Below are positions 22,074 through 30,928 of a DNA stretch of 64,000 bases, piece after piece. The stretch covers positions 310,001 to 374,000 of the forward strand of contig JAEBDY010000011.1 in assembly GCA_049997955.1 (NCBI GenBank), in the 5' to 3' direction. The translations under genes and the position numbers were made by a program. The notes under the pieces were generated by a model. It saw only the letters and a program-made list of their open reading frames with translations. It was not told where the DNA came from and made no database searches. Each line of letters opens with the position of its first letter. The stretch's first letter is position 1. The DNA is from Umezawaea sp049997955. GTDB taxonomy: Bacteria; Actinomycetota; Actinomycetes; Mycobacteriales; Pseudonocardiaceae.

Positions 22074-22925
22074 ATGGAACAGCGCGGTTCACGGCGAAAC
22101 TCAGCAGGCCTGGCCAGGGACATCGAGGTCCTGGAGGTGCTCGGCCGGGCGGAAGCGGTCGAGGCGGGCGGGCTCGGCGTGGTCCGCATCGCCGCTCTCA
22201 CCGGACGGGACAAGGCGGTCATGTCGCGCACGCTGGCGACGCTCGCCGACGCGGACCTGGTCGACCGCGACCCGCAGACGCTCAACTACCGCCTGGGTTC
22301 CCGGCTCTACGCCCTGGCCGCTCGCACCGCCGAGGGTGCCCTGGCCCGGCAGGCGCGGGTGCACCTGAAGCACGTCACGGAGGTCACCAGGGAGACCGCG
22401 CACCTGTGCGTCCTGCGCGGCGGCAACGTGCTCACGCTCATGAGCGAGCTCAGCCCCAACCAGTTCAAGACCACCGGCTGGGAGGGCGTCACGACCGCCG
22501 CTTGGTGCACACCTTCCGGCCGGGTGCTCCTGAGCGACTGGGACCCGAACTCACTGGCGCTCTGGTACTCCGAGCACGGCCGCGACGAACCGGTCCTCGA
22601 ACCCCGGGAGCACGCCGGGGCGGCGCTGTCCGGCTTCGCCGTCCTGCCTCAACCTTCCACCGCGGACTCCCCGATCCGCGACCTGGACACCCTGCTCGCC
22701 GAACTCGCCAGGGTGCGCGACCGCGGCTACAGCACGTCCGATGAGGAGTTGGAACGCGGAGTCGTCGCGGCGTCCGCCCCGGTCTACGACTTCACCTCCC
22801 GGGTCGTCGCCGCCCTCAACGTCTCCGCCCCGAAGGAGCGCATCGGTTCCCAGCTCGACAAGCTCGGCCGCATCGTGGCCACAGCCGCACGCGACCTGTC
22901 TGCCGCACTGGGACACACGGGCTGA
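22074..22925 (+). CDS. IclR-family transcriptional regulator
   Basis: A 283-residue regulator. The winged helix is DIEVLEVLGRAEAVEAGGLGVVRIAALTGRDKAVMSRTLATLADADLVDR, followed by an effector domain with GWEGVTTAAWCTPSGRVLL and the closing RIVATAARDLSAAL. It diverges from the quaternary-amine/formaldehyde operon and probably controls it in response to the pathway substrate. The ATG at 22074 is preferred because homology starts there; the frame is open upstream. Confidence 0.88.
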   Translation: MEQRGSRRNSAGLARDIEVLEVLGRAEAVEAGGLGVVRIAALTGRDKAVMSRTLATLADADLVDRDPQTLNYRLGSRLYALAARTAEGALARQARVHLKHVTEVTRETAHLCVLRGGNVLTLMSELSPNQFKTTGWEGVTTAAWCTPSGRVLLSDWDPNSLALWYSEHGRDEPVLEPREHAGAALSGFAVLPQPSTADSPIRDLDTLLAELARVRDRGYSTSDEELERGVVAASAPVYDFTSRVVAALNVSAPKERIGSQLDKLGRIVATAARDLSAALGHTG

Positions 22926-23189
22926 TCGGAGACGGCCACCCGCCGATGGGGCCCGGTATCGACCCTCCGGCTTCAGCGAAGCCCTGCACATCCGCGGTGT
23001 GCAGGTCGACCGAACCACCACCGGTTGCTGACGCGGCCTGCTCCTTGTCGGCCGGTGGGGTGGCCGGGCCAGGTTCGGCCACCCCGTTGGCTGAGCCACC
23101 CGAGCCACCACCAAGCCGCCAAGCACGCGCTGGAGCCCTGATCCGGCCTTGTCTCCACAACGGCGGCACCGGAAGGCCGGTGGTTCACG

Positions 23190-23505
23190 ATCTGCGGTGG
23201 CGTCGTCCCGCAGATGATCGCGGTAGGCGTCCCTCACCGCTCTGGTCGCCGCCCGCACCACCTCCCTGGGGTGCAGCCCCTCCGTGTCGCGGAGCAGCGC
23301 GGGGAGCAGGGCGGGGAGGTCGACGTCCTCGGCGTCGCGTTCGAACATGCCGCCGGTGAGCAGCACCAGCCGGTTCCCAGGACGCAGGTCGAGCTGTGCC
23401 ACCACGCCGTCGCGCAGCAGTAGAGGCGCGGGGGGCGTTGACCAGTTCGACCGCTCCGTCGTACAGGTCCACCCGCACCAGCAGTCCGGTCGCCAACAAC
23501 ATCAC
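23190..23505 (-). pseudogene. SpoIIE/PP2C-type phosphatase remnant
   Basis: Two frames carry consecutive pieces of the C-terminal half of a SpoIIE-domain phosphatase. First comes LLATGLLVRVDLYDGAVELVNA, then after a shift near 23430 VAQLDLRPGNRLVLLTGGMFERD and LHPREVVRAATRAVRDAYRDHLRDDATA. The catalytic N-terminal half is absent, and a segment between the pieces seems deleted. On the opposite strand at about 23553-23590 the string YGEGKTVWAEI resembles the end of RsbW-like kinases (compare GGKTVWAEL at 11.7 kb). This was probably once a stress-type regulatory locus. Confidence 0.6.
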
Positions 23506-23599
23506 CCGCACCGGTCGAACGCTACGTGACACCGGCAGTCCGCGGACCGCGCGACGCGTACGGGGAGGGCAAGACCGTGTGGGCCGAGATCTCTTGTTC

Positions 23600-24590
23600 G
23601 CCGGCCACGACCTTTCGCGGCGGCCGGTGAAGACGGGGCGGTGCGAGGCGAACCGGGGGTTCGATTCTGCACTTCGCACCGTGTCGCCAGAGCGGTGTGG
23701 ACTATCGATCGCTCAACCCCATCGCGTCGAGCTGGACCCACCGTTGACGCAGCCCTGTCGAGTACCCGCTGCGAATCCAGCGGTGGACGTCTCCACGGCT
23801 TGGACTACCGCTGAGGGAGAGGGGACTTCATCCACCTTCCGGTCGTCGCCGACCGGTAAGGCCGGTCTCGTCCGCTTTCGGCATGGAGTGGAGCGTCCAG
23901 GAGCCGGTTCTGTCGGATACGCGACTTGATCGTCGCTGGTGAGAAGCCTTCCGCTGCTCAGGTGAGTAAATCTGTGCCAGCCGGATTAGACATTGCCTGG
24001 CGGCTGTGTGTAGTGTTCTCCTCGTTGAACAAGAGAAAGTCAGTAGCACGGGAGATGACGAACTGCCCGTGAGGTCAAGGCAAGACGGTCGGACATGCTG
24101 GGGCCGGACAGTGATGGGGCTCCTCGGCAGTGGGCCAAGGGTTGTTCGGCGGTCAGGACCGGAGGAGTCATCCCGGAGCCGACGATCAAGTGAAGTGGCA
24201 AGTGGATAAAGCAGTTGTAGTTGATGGACAAGCGTTTGCAGTTGGTATCAGCAAGTGCGGGACGGCCAGGTGTGCCGGAGCCGATCAGTGGACGGGGCTC
24301 CAGGCAGGTGGCCAAGGATGGTCGGTGAAGTGATTCCGGCATGTGCATCAGGACCGGTGCCGACTGTCGCGTGAGTATGCACGAAGTTGTCATCAGAGGA
24401 GAAGGGAAGGGTTGCACACCATCGGATCGCCCGTTTCAGGCTGATCTTCGCCGGACGGGTACCGCGGTTCCATCGGATTGAAGGTGGTCTTCGGTTACGC
24501 ACACGCGATCCCCGCAGCGCCCGCTTCTCGTGCGGGTCATGTGGACAGAGGATGCCGGTCTCACGGTCGGCTAGGTGGAAGTGGAATCCA
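23600..24590. other. gene-poor stretch with an imperfect direct repeat
   Basis: No gene is recognised over almost 1 kb and the local GC content falls. Bases 24109-24150 and 24286-24326 look like diverged copies of one sequence (both contain CAGTG, GGGGCTCC, GGCCAAGG and a GGTCGG/GTTCGG block), which may be the remains of a short duplication or a structured RNA. I found no tRNA, CRISPR or known riboswitch pattern. Confidence 0.4.
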
Positions 24591-24598
24591 ACAACCCC

Positions 24599-24628
24599 GG
24601 GGCCCCGGCGCTACTGCGCCGGGGCCCC
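24599..24628. terminator. very strong GC hairpin before the merR-type gene
   Basis: A perfect 13-bp stem, GGGGCCCCGGCGC paired with GCGCCGGGGCCCC, with loop TACT. It ends 17 bases before the MerR-family ATG. It fits a terminator for something upstream or an attenuator-like leader. There is no T-run. Confidence 0.65.
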
Positions 24629-24645
24629 TCGTGATGTGGAGCGCG

Positions 24646-25017
24646 ATGACCCCAGAAGAAACCTCCGAACCCCAGGCCCCGGAACCGCAGACCACGGCCG
24701 AGAGGTTCGACGACGACCACTACCCCGCCTACACCATGGGACGGGCCGCCGAGATGCTCGACACCTCGGCGGGCTTCCTGCGCAGCCTGGGTGAGGCGAA
24801 GCTGATCGAGCCGCAGCGCTCGACCGGCGGACACCGCCGGTACTCCCGCTACCAACTGCGCCTGGCAGGCCGTGTCCGAGAACTGGTCGACCAGGGCACC
24901 GGACTCGACGCCGCCTGCCGCATCGTCACCCTGGAGGACCAGCTCCAGGAAGCCAGGGACGCCAACACATCCCAGCACCACGCAGGCGATCCGTACCCAC
25001 CACTACGGGGTGTGTAA
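24646..25017 (+). CDS. MerR-family transcriptional regulator
   Basis: A 123-residue small MerR protein. The DNA-binding part is YTMGRAAEMLDTSAGFLRSLGEAKLIEP followed by the wing GGHRRYSRYQL, then a helical dimerisation segment to LEDQLQEARD. There are no C-terminal cysteines for metal sensing. The ATG at 24646 has GGAG five bases upstream. This short class is common in actinobacteria, often near stress genes. The target is unknown. Confidence 0.8.
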   Translation: MTPEETSEPQAPEPQTTAERFDDDHYPAYTMGRAAEMLDTSAGFLRSLGEAKLIEPQRSTGGHRRYSRYQLRLAGRVRELVDQGTGLDAACRIVTLEDQLQEARDANTSQHHAGDPYPPLRGV

Positions 25018-25359
25018 CCCGGCAGCGAACCGTAGATCGGCCGACTCGCACTATCGAGGACCGGGTCAGGTCGGCACGGACGCCGCCGAGACGGCGATTC
25101 CGTGCCGATCCAGTCGCAGGCAACGGATCCGCACTGCCGTTGTCGAAGCGAGTTCGAGCTGCTTGTTCGAACCTATTTGGCGGATTCGGTGTGGCAGTGG
25201 ATATGAGGACCACCGGCAGCAGGACATGCCCCACCGCGACAAGGGATTGGCGATCACCAGACGGGTGGCGAAGAACCGCCGTGGTCGCGCCGGTACCGCG
25301 AGAAACGATCCTGGGTCTGTGCCGCTGGCGTCGAGGCGGACACGACGACACCTCCACCC
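25018..25359. other. gene-free interval
   Basis: About 340 bases between the MerR gene and the DUF6153 gene. Open frames exist but none resembles a known protein. It should include the DUF6153 promoter; the CsoR-like operator seen at 26771 is not repeated here. Confidence 0.4.
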
Positions 25360-25824
25360 GTGACTACAGTGGACGGCGTGCGGGCCGAGTCTGCGACAAC
25401 GCTGGTGCGCTGGGTGCTGCTGTGTGCCGTGGCGCTGGGTGTGCTCGGCATGCACCACCTCGCCGAGCCCGCGAGCGGCCATCATTCGACCGGCGGGCAC
25501 ACCGTGGTCGCCGTCGAGGGAGGACCTCCCGCGGCTGGTGCGGGGCAGGTGGGTCCTGTCGCGGAGCCCGGTTGTTGCGGCGACATGGCCGATCCCGCCT
25601 CCCCCGCGCCCTCCCACGGTGGCGGCCACGACCTGCGGGCGCACCTGTGCCTGGCCATTCTGGCCGCCGCGATCGGTCTCGGCCTGCTGCTGATCCTGCT
25701 GGGCCGCCCCGGCACCGACACCCTCCGGCTTCGCGGCCGGTGGGGTGGCACCGGCGGATTCTCGCGCTCGCCGCCACGTCCCACCTCGACTCGTCTGGCC
25801 ATGCTCTGCGTGCTGCGGGAGTGA
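25360..25824 (+). CDS. DUF6153-like small membrane protein (copper-associated context)
   Basis: A 154-residue protein with an N-terminal hydrophobic helix (LVRWVLLCAVALGVLGMHHLAEPA), a His/Cys-containing extracellular linker (SGHHSTGGHT, GCCGDMA, SHGGGHD) and a second helix (LCLAILAAAIGLGLLLILLG). This layout with metal-like His and Cys clusters is that of DUF6153 proteins next to DUF305 genes. The start could be GTG 25360, 25369 or 25378. The likely role is periplasmic metal handling. Confidence 0.65.
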   Translation: MTTVDGVRAESATTLVRWVLLCAVALGVLGMHHLAEPASGHHSTGGHTVVAVEGGPPAAGAGQVGPVAEPGCCGDMADPASPAPSHGGGHDLRAHLCLAILAAAIGLGLLLILLGRPGTDTLRLRGRWGGTGGFSRSPPRPTSTRLAMLCVLRE

Positions 25825-25908
25825 CAGGACCCGCGCCGTCCCGACAACGGTCGGGGCCGCGCCGTCCACCACCCCCAGACCACGCATGAAGTACGCGAGG
25901 AATCCACC

Positions 25909-26547
25909 ATGACCAGCAGGACTCTGGTCGGGTCGGCGCTTGCCGTCCTGACCTGCGCCGCGGTGCTCACCGGCTGCGGCAACGACACCACCGGCCACGA
26001 CATGGGATCGATGCCGGCCACCACGACCGCCGCCGCGCCCGGTTCCGCGCAGGCCGCCGGTGAGCACAACGCCGCCGACGTCGCCTTCGCCCAGCAGATG
26101 ATCCCGCACCACTCCCAGGCCGTGGAGATGGCCGGACTGGTCGACGGGCGCAGCGCCACCCCCAAGATCGTCGATCTGGCTGGACGCATCAAGAAGGCCC
26201 AGGACCCCGAGATCGCCACCCTCACCGGATGGCTGCAAGCCTGGGGCGAGTCGACCACCGCGTCCACCGACGGCACCGGGCACTCCATGCCGGGCGTGGA
26301 CCACGGCTCGGCCATGCCCGGCATGATGACCGAGCAGGACATGTCCGCCCTGCGTGCCGCCACCGGCGAGGATTTCGACCGGCGGTGGCTGTCGCTGATG
26401 ATCGTCCATCACCAGGGCGCGGTGGAGATGGCCAAGACCGAACTGGCCGGCGGGGCCGACCCCGACGCCAAGAAGCTGGCCCAGCAGATCATCGACGCCC
26501 AGAACGCCGAGATCCGCGAGATGCAGGCCCTGCTGCCGCAGGGCTGA
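25909..26547 (+). CDS. DUF305 (CopM-type) lipoprotein
   Basis: A 212-residue secreted lipoprotein (lipobox LTGC) made of a four-helix ferritin-like fold. The paired metal motifs FAQQMIPHHSQAVEMA and LMIVHHQGAVEMAKTE are the DUF305 signature. A Met/His-rich middle (GHSMPGVDHGSAMPGMM) suits copper binding. It lies 84 bases after the DUF6153 gene, and the two form a likely copper-handling pair outside the membrane. Confidence 0.9.
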   Translation: MTSRTLVGSALAVLTCAAVLTGCGNDTTGHDMGSMPATTTAAAPGSAQAAGEHNAADVAFAQQMIPHHSQAVEMAGLVDGRSATPKIVDLAGRIKKAQDPEIATLTGWLQAWGESTTASTDGTGHSMPGVDHGSAMPGMMTEQDMSALRAATGEDFDRRWLSLMIVHHQGAVEMAKTELAGGADPDAKKLAQQIIDAQNAEIREMQALLPQG

Positions 26548-26554
26548 GCGCCGA

Positions 26555-26594
26555 GGGGCGTGCCGCGGGGCACATCCGCCCTGGGGCACGCCCC
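26555..26594. terminator. terminator after the DUF305 gene
   Basis: GGGGCGTGCC and GGCACGCCCC form a 10-bp perfect stem with a 20-base loop, starting seven bases after the stop codon. Confidence 0.55.
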
Positions 26595-26770
26595 GTCCGC
26601 GTCCGCCCCTCACCCGACGTTCGTCGATCGACCGCCGGTCGCCCCGTGGTGTGCCCAGGCCGCTGCGGGGCGAGCGCCGGCCGTCGCGGCGAACTGTCGG
26701 CCAAGGCCACATCGTCATACGGGCGGCGGCGCGCATCACCCGTCCGGCAGGGCGCACCCCCTTTGCACGC

Positions 26771-26787
26771 ATACCCCCTGGGGGTAT
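26771..26787. promoter_or_regulatory. CsoR-type copper operator
   Basis: ATACCCCCTGGGGGTAT is a perfect 8+1+8 palindrome of the kind bound by CsoR copper repressors (TACCCC...GGGGTA). It lies 45 bases before the DUF4396 start. No csoR gene is in the window, so the regulator would act from elsewhere. Confidence 0.75.
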
Positions 26788-26832
26788 GTTGTCGGTGTTG
26801 GGAAGGGATCGATGCGGGGGAAGGGTGAGGTC

Positions 26833-27318
26833 ATGGAGCAGGGGCATCAGCACGACACGGCCGGGCGGGTTCCGGTGAGTTGGGGGACGGCGGCGCAGGC
26901 CACCCTGCACTGCCTGACGGGCTGTGCCATCGGCGAGGTGCTGGGCATGGTGATCGGCACGCTGTTGGGGTTGTCCACCATGACGACCGTTGTCCTGGCG
27001 GTCGCGTTGGCGTTCCTGTTCGGCTACGCACTGACCATGCGCGCCGTGCTGCGCGCCGGCGTCGACCTCAAGACGGCGTTGAAGGTGGCGCTGGCCGCCG
27101 ACACCGTGTCCATCCTGGTCATGGAGATCCTGGACAACTCGATCATGGTCGCGGTGCCCGGCGCGATGGACGCCGGACTGGGCAGCCCGGTGTTCTGGGG
27201 CTCGCTGACGGTGGCATTGGCGGTGGCGTTCGTGCTCACGGTGCCGGTCAACCGGTGGATGATCGCCCGCGGCAAGGGCCACGCCGTGGTCCACGGCTAC
27301 CACCACGCCCACCATTAG
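26833..27318 (+). CDS. DUF4396 membrane protein under a copper-type operator
   Basis: A 161-residue protein with four hydrophobic helices (ATLHCLTGCAIGEVLGMVIG, TTVVLAVALAFLFGYAL, LAADTVSILVMEILDNSIMV, FWGSLTVALAVAFVLTVPVNRWM) and His-rich ends (GHQHDT; HGYHHAHH). HCLTGCAIGE is the DUF4396 landmark, with Cys and His in the first helix. The start at 26833 is favoured by an AAGGGTGAGG stretch upstream; ATG 26812 is the alternative. It is probably a copper or other metal membrane protein. Confidence 0.8.
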   Translation: MEQGHQHDTAGRVPVSWGTAAQATLHCLTGCAIGEVLGMVIGTLLGLSTMTTVVLAVALAFLFGYALTMRAVLRAGVDLKTALKVALAADTVSILVMEILDNSIMVAVPGAMDAGLGSPVFWGSLTVALAVAFVLTVPVNRWMIARGKGHAVVHGYHHAHH

Positions 27319-27391
27319 ACCCGCCCACCGCGGCCTGTCCGCCGCAGCTTGTCCACCACCCCCCAATCCAAAGACGCAGGAGAGTGCCGCG

Positions 27392-28186
27392 ATGCCGCAC
27401 GATCGCTATCTGGCCCGCGAGGGGGCTCGCATCGCCTGGGAACTCACCGACGGGCAGGGCCCGGTGGTCGCCTACGCCCACGGGGTGCTGCTTAGCCGGG
27501 CGATGGTCCGCGCGATGGGGGTGTTCGACATCGACGCCGTGGCCGCCGGGCGTCGTCTGCTCACCTACGACCAGCGCGGCCACGGACACTCCACCGGCCG
27601 CTCGGTCACCGCGGCGCACACCTTCGACGGCGCCGCCGACGACCTGCTCGCGGTGCTCGACGCTGCCGGTGTCGACAGGCCCGTGGACTTCGTCGGCTCC
27701 TCTCTGGGGGCCGCGGCCGTGCTCGTCGCGGCACTGCGCGCGCCGGAGAGGTTTCGGCGGTTGGCCCTGGTGATCCCCCCGGCAGCCTGGGAGCACGCCG
27801 ACCCCGACGCGCGGCGCTGGTACCTCGATGCCGCCGATGAGATCGACACCCACGGCGGCGGCGCATGGCGACGGCACTGGGCCGCCACCACCCCCGATCC
27901 CCGACCGCGTGCCGACCGCGACCTCCCACTCACTCCCGACATCGCCGACGAGTCGATGTCGATCGCACTGCGCGCGGTGGGTGAGTCCGACCTACCCGAC
28001 CCCGCGCGGATCGCCGCACTGCCCCACCCGACGCTCATCCTGACCTGGGCCGGTGATCCTCTGCACCCGGTGGCCACCGCGGAGAGACTGCACGCCTTGC
28101 TCACCGGGTCCGCGCTGCACGTGGCCCGGACACCGGCCGAGGTCGCCACCTGGACCGGGCAGGTCACCGACTTCTTCACCCGCTGA
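27392..28186 (+). CDS. alpha/beta hydrolase
   Basis: A 264-residue hydrolase-fold protein. The oxyanion strand region is VVAYAHGVLLSR, the nucleophile elbow is VGSSLGAA (Ser104) and the acid Asp lies in LTWAGDPLHPVA. The expected C-terminal His would be in GSALHVA. LTYDQRGHGHSTGR is typical of carboxyl-ester or lactone hydrolases of the AB_hydrolase_1 family. It follows the metal genes but is not clearly part of them. Substrate unknown. Confidence 0.82.
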   Translation: MPHDRYLAREGARIAWELTDGQGPVVAYAHGVLLSRAMVRAMGVFDIDAVAAGRRLLTYDQRGHGHSTGRSVTAAHTFDGAADDLLAVLDAAGVDRPVDFVGSSLGAAAVLVAALRAPERFRRLALVIPPAAWEHADPDARRWYLDAADEIDTHGGGAWRRHWAATTPDPRPRADRDLPLTPDIADESMSIALRAVGESDLPDPARIAALPHPTLILTWAGDPLHPVATAERLHALLTGSALHVARTPAEVATWTGQVTDFFTR

Positions 28187-28366
28187 CAGTGCGGATGATC
28201 AGCCACCGGGAAAGTAGGGGTGGTCGCGGTAGGAGTGCCGAGGGCCGGTGTGGTTGGCCCAGGGCAGCGGTTCGGCGGCGGTGTCGAGCCAAGTCGTCGG
28301 TGTCGGCTCCGGTCGGAGGTACTCGGCACCATCCGCTTGACGGTCAACACCTGACGCCGCTGTTTG

Positions 28367-28918
28367 TCACGAACCGTTGTCGTCCAGCAGTCCGGAGAGC
28401 AACAGGTCGACCGCCGGTCGGAGCAGGCGGGCGGCGTCGGGATTGGCTTCCATGCCGACGACCAGGGCCACGAGGACCCTGGCCGCGTCGGCGGGCGCGA
28501 GTTTCTCGGCCCCGGCCTCGGTGAGGAGGTCCACCAGCAGGTCCGTGACCCGATCGGTGAAGGTGGAGCAGACGTCGCCGTAGAGGCGGGCCTTCGCGTC
28601 CAGCAGTTCGGCGGTGTGCGGGGAGTCGCCCGCCAGAGCCAGCACCAGGTCCAACTTGGCCTCGAGCACGTTGTGAACCCGTTGCGACGTCGGTAGATCC
28701 GCGCCGGCGGCCGCGACGGCCCGTTCGGTCGCCGCGTCATGCAGGCGTACGGCGAGCCTGCGCACGGCGTCGTCCTTGTTGCGCACGTACTGGTACACGG
28801 CCGACCGGGACATGCCCGACGCCTGCGCGATGTCATCCATCGTCGTCCGCTTAACCCCGAATCGCACGAGGCAGTGGTAGGTGGCGTCGAGAACCTCGTC
28901 GAGGCGAGTGGTGTTCAT
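28367..28918 (-). CDS. TetR-family transcriptional regulator
   Basis: A 183-residue regulator whose helix-turn-helix is RTTMDDIAQASGMSRSAVYQYVRNKD (about residues 24-49). A ligand domain of mostly leucine- and alanine-rich helices follows. It starts 40 bases after the DJ-1/PfpI gene and is probably co-transcribed with it. A 30-bp inverted repeat in the shared promoter (29703-29732) is a candidate operator, which would make it autoregulatory. Confidence 0.87.
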   Translation of the reverse strand: MNTTRLDEVLDATYHCLVRFGVKRTTMDDIAQASGMSRSAVYQYVRNKDDAVRRLAVRLHDAATERAVAAAGADLPTSQRVHNVLEAKLDLVLALAGDSPHTAELLDAKARLYGDVCSTFTDRVTDLLVDLLTEAGAEKLAPADAARVLVALVVGMEANPDAARLLRPAVDLLLSGLLDDNGS

Positions 28919-28958
28919 GGCTCGGCCGGCCGCTCCATTCCTGGTCTACCCGGTCACC

Positions 28959-29654
28959 CTACTTGAGCACCCCGAGCAACTCCTTCGCCAGTTGCGCAGA
29001 GGAGGCGGGGTTTTGGCCGGTGTAGAGGTTGCGGTCGACCACGGTGTACGGCACCCAGTTCTCGCCGCGGCTGAACCGGACGCCGAGCTTCACGAGCTCG
29101 TCTTCCAGCAACCACTTCGCCTTCGACGCGAGACCTACGGCCTCTTCTTCATCATTCGTGAAGCCGGTGACGTCGTACCCGGCAAAGGGGCTGCCGCCAT
29201 CGGCGTCGCGGGTGGCCAGCAGTGCGGCGGGGGCATGGCACACCACGGCGAGCGGCTTGCCCGACGCGAGCGCGTCCACCAGCAGCCTGCCCGAGTCGGC
29301 GTCGACCGCCAAGTCCTCCATCGGCCCGTGGCCGCCGGGGTAGTACACCGCGTCGTAGTCGGCCAGGTTCACGTCCTTCAGCGCGATGGGGGTTGCCAGC
29401 TCGACGGCGGAATCGATGACCGCGCCCAACTTTTCGGCGTTCTCCTCACCGCCCGCCATGTCCGGCGTGAGGCTGCCCTGGTCCACCGTGGGAACCACTG
29501 CGCCCGGCGTGGCCACGGTGATCTCGTGCCCGGCTCCGGTCAACGCCGTGTAGGGCGCCACGAACTCCTCAGCCCAGTATCCGGTGGGGTGCCTGGTGCC
29601 GTCCTTCAGCGTCCAGTGCTTCGCTCCGGTCATCACGAACAGGACTTTCGCCAT
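28959..29654 (-). CDS. DJ-1/PfpI-superfamily protein (Hsp31-like glyoxalase III/amidotransferase-like)
   Basis: A 231-residue protein. The nucleophile Cys139 lies in AVVCHAPAAL, with the usual Glu near residue 29-30 in GYWAEEF and PGGHGPMEDL at the elbow before it. Hsp31-type relatives convert methylglyoxal to lactate or repair glycated residues, and such genes often sit beside TetR-family regulators in actinobacteria, as here. It likely defends against reactive electrophiles. The start MAKVLFVMTGA at 29654 fits the family. Confidence 0.87.
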   Translation of the reverse strand: MAKVLFVMTGAKHWTLKDGTRHPTGYWAEEFVAPYTALTGAGHEITVATPGAVVPTVDQGSLTPDMAGGEENAEKLGAVIDSAVELATPIALKDVNLADYDAVYYPGGHGPMEDLAVDADSGRLLVDALASGKPLAVVCHAPAALLATRDADGGSPFAGYDVTGFTNDEEEAVGLASKAKWLLEDELVKLGVRFSRGENWVPYTVVDRNLYTGQNPASSAQLAKELLGVLK

Positions 29655-29702
29655 CGTCGCCTCTTCCGATCCACCTGTCGAGACTCTCCCGACTGTCTGA
29701 CG

Positions 29703-29732
29703 AACTGACACTTTGTGCGTTCTGTGTCAGTT
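29703..29732. promoter_or_regulatory. candidate TetR operator
   Basis: AACTGACAC and GTGTCAGTT form a perfect 9-bp inverted repeat separated by 12 bases, about 50 bases upstream of the DJ-1/PfpI start. The placement fits control by the TetR protein encoded at the end of the same operon. Confidence 0.6.
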
Positions 29733-29937
29733 TGACGACGCCGACGCTATCCGGTCCCGCAGTCGACGTCAACGCGAGCCGGATGTGGAGTGCGTCGCAC
29801 GTACACCTGTCGATCCATTTGGTTGTCCCCGACGCGTCGACCTCCATGTCGCCAGCCACCGGCCCAGCGCACTCACCGAAGCCCGCGGATCTCATGGGCC
29901 TTGCCCATCCCCGTCAGGTCCTGGCCGCAACGCCCAG

Positions 29938-30437
29938 GACCTGACGGAGGCGTTCACCGGCTTCGTGAACTGGCCGCGCGGCGAGCACCCGAACCTGCGC
30001 CTGGACACCAAGCGGGTCATCGCCGAAGGCGACATGGTCGTCACCCACTCCCACCTCGACCTCGAGCCCGACAACCCCGGCCGTGCGCTGGCGGACTTCT
30101 TCCGCCTGGAGGACGACAAGGTCGTCGAGAGCTGGGACGTCATTCAGGACGTTGCCACCCAGGCGGCCGGATTCCCCGTTGGCGGGCACTACCGCACTCC
30201 GGACGGCGTGATCAGCGGCGTGTTCGAACAGTTGGCCGCTGCGTGGGACGACTGGATCACCCATGACGACATCCCTGTCGTCGACGGTGAGCGGGTCGTC
30301 GTGCTCGGCCGTTACAGCGCGGTCAACAAGGCCACCGGCAGTTCGGGTCGCACTGCTTCATCGTGCGCGACGGAAAGATCGTGCGCTTCGAGCAGATCGT
30401 CGACTCCTCCAGCGTCCGCGCGGCCATGACCGCCTGA
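29938..30437 (+). pseudogene. chimeric, frameshifted SnoaL-like pseudogene
   Basis: The first part (DLTEAFTGFVNWP, RVIAEGDMVVTHSHL, ADFFRLEDDKVVESWDVIQ) is a SnoaL-like aldol-condensation family protein that has lost its N-terminus. After residue-like position 30200 the text switches to the C-terminal part of a different SnoaL protein (FEQLAAAWDDWITHDDIPVVDGERVVVLGRYSAVNKATG). A frameshift near 30335 then moves the ending HCFIVRDGKIVRFEQIV to another frame. Two genes appear fused by a deletion and then broken. Confidence 0.65.
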
Positions 30438-30439
30438 CA

Positions 30440-30885
30440 TCGCAGTCCACCCCCAATCCCGCATCGTCGCGCACGCCAACTCCGGGCCGTTGGCACTGCG
30501 CAACACCGTCGGGCGACCCCGATCCAGGGCGATCCGATCCAGCTCGTCGACCAACCGGTCCGCGGTGATCGCCTGCTCGCCCAGCCCACCGGGGCATTCA
30601 CGGGTGTGTTCGTCCATGATGGACACGATCTTGATCGGTCGGCCGTCGGTGGTGGCGTCGAACTGGAAGTCCACCGCCCAGATCAGGTTCGGCGCGTCCG
30701 CCGTCACCTGAGGCTCGGCTGTGGGCACGCCCAGGTGCTTGCGGCGGCGCCGTTGCGGCACCCGCCAGCCTTCCTCCCGCCACAGCCGCTGGATCTTCTT
30801 GTGGTTGACGGTCCAGCTCTCACCGTGGGCGTCGTGGTAGGCCGCCAGAACCCACCGCGGATGCGGCCTGGCTTAGGCACGCGGC
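30440..30885 (-). pseudogene. IS3-family transposase (OrfB) fragment
   Basis: The minus strand encodes the integrase-core part of IS3 OrfB: VNHKKIQRLWREEGWRVP, RRRRKHLGV, WAVDFQFDATTDGRPIKIVS and MDEHTRECPGGL. It then continues to RPTVLRSANGPELACATMRDW and stops matching. The first two catalytic acids are seen; the C-terminal part with the final Glu, the N-terminal OrfA and terminal repeats are missing. Dead element. Confidence 0.75.
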
Positions 30886-30928
30886 CACACCTGCGACGCG
30901 TGGCCGCGCGCACGGCCCGCCTACGTCG

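Noticed and set aside
23638..23683. tRNA-like stretch with GGTTCGATTC and flanking GGTGCGA/TCGCACC
   Set aside because: The T-arm stem does not pair and no anticodon or D arm can be placed at the right distances.
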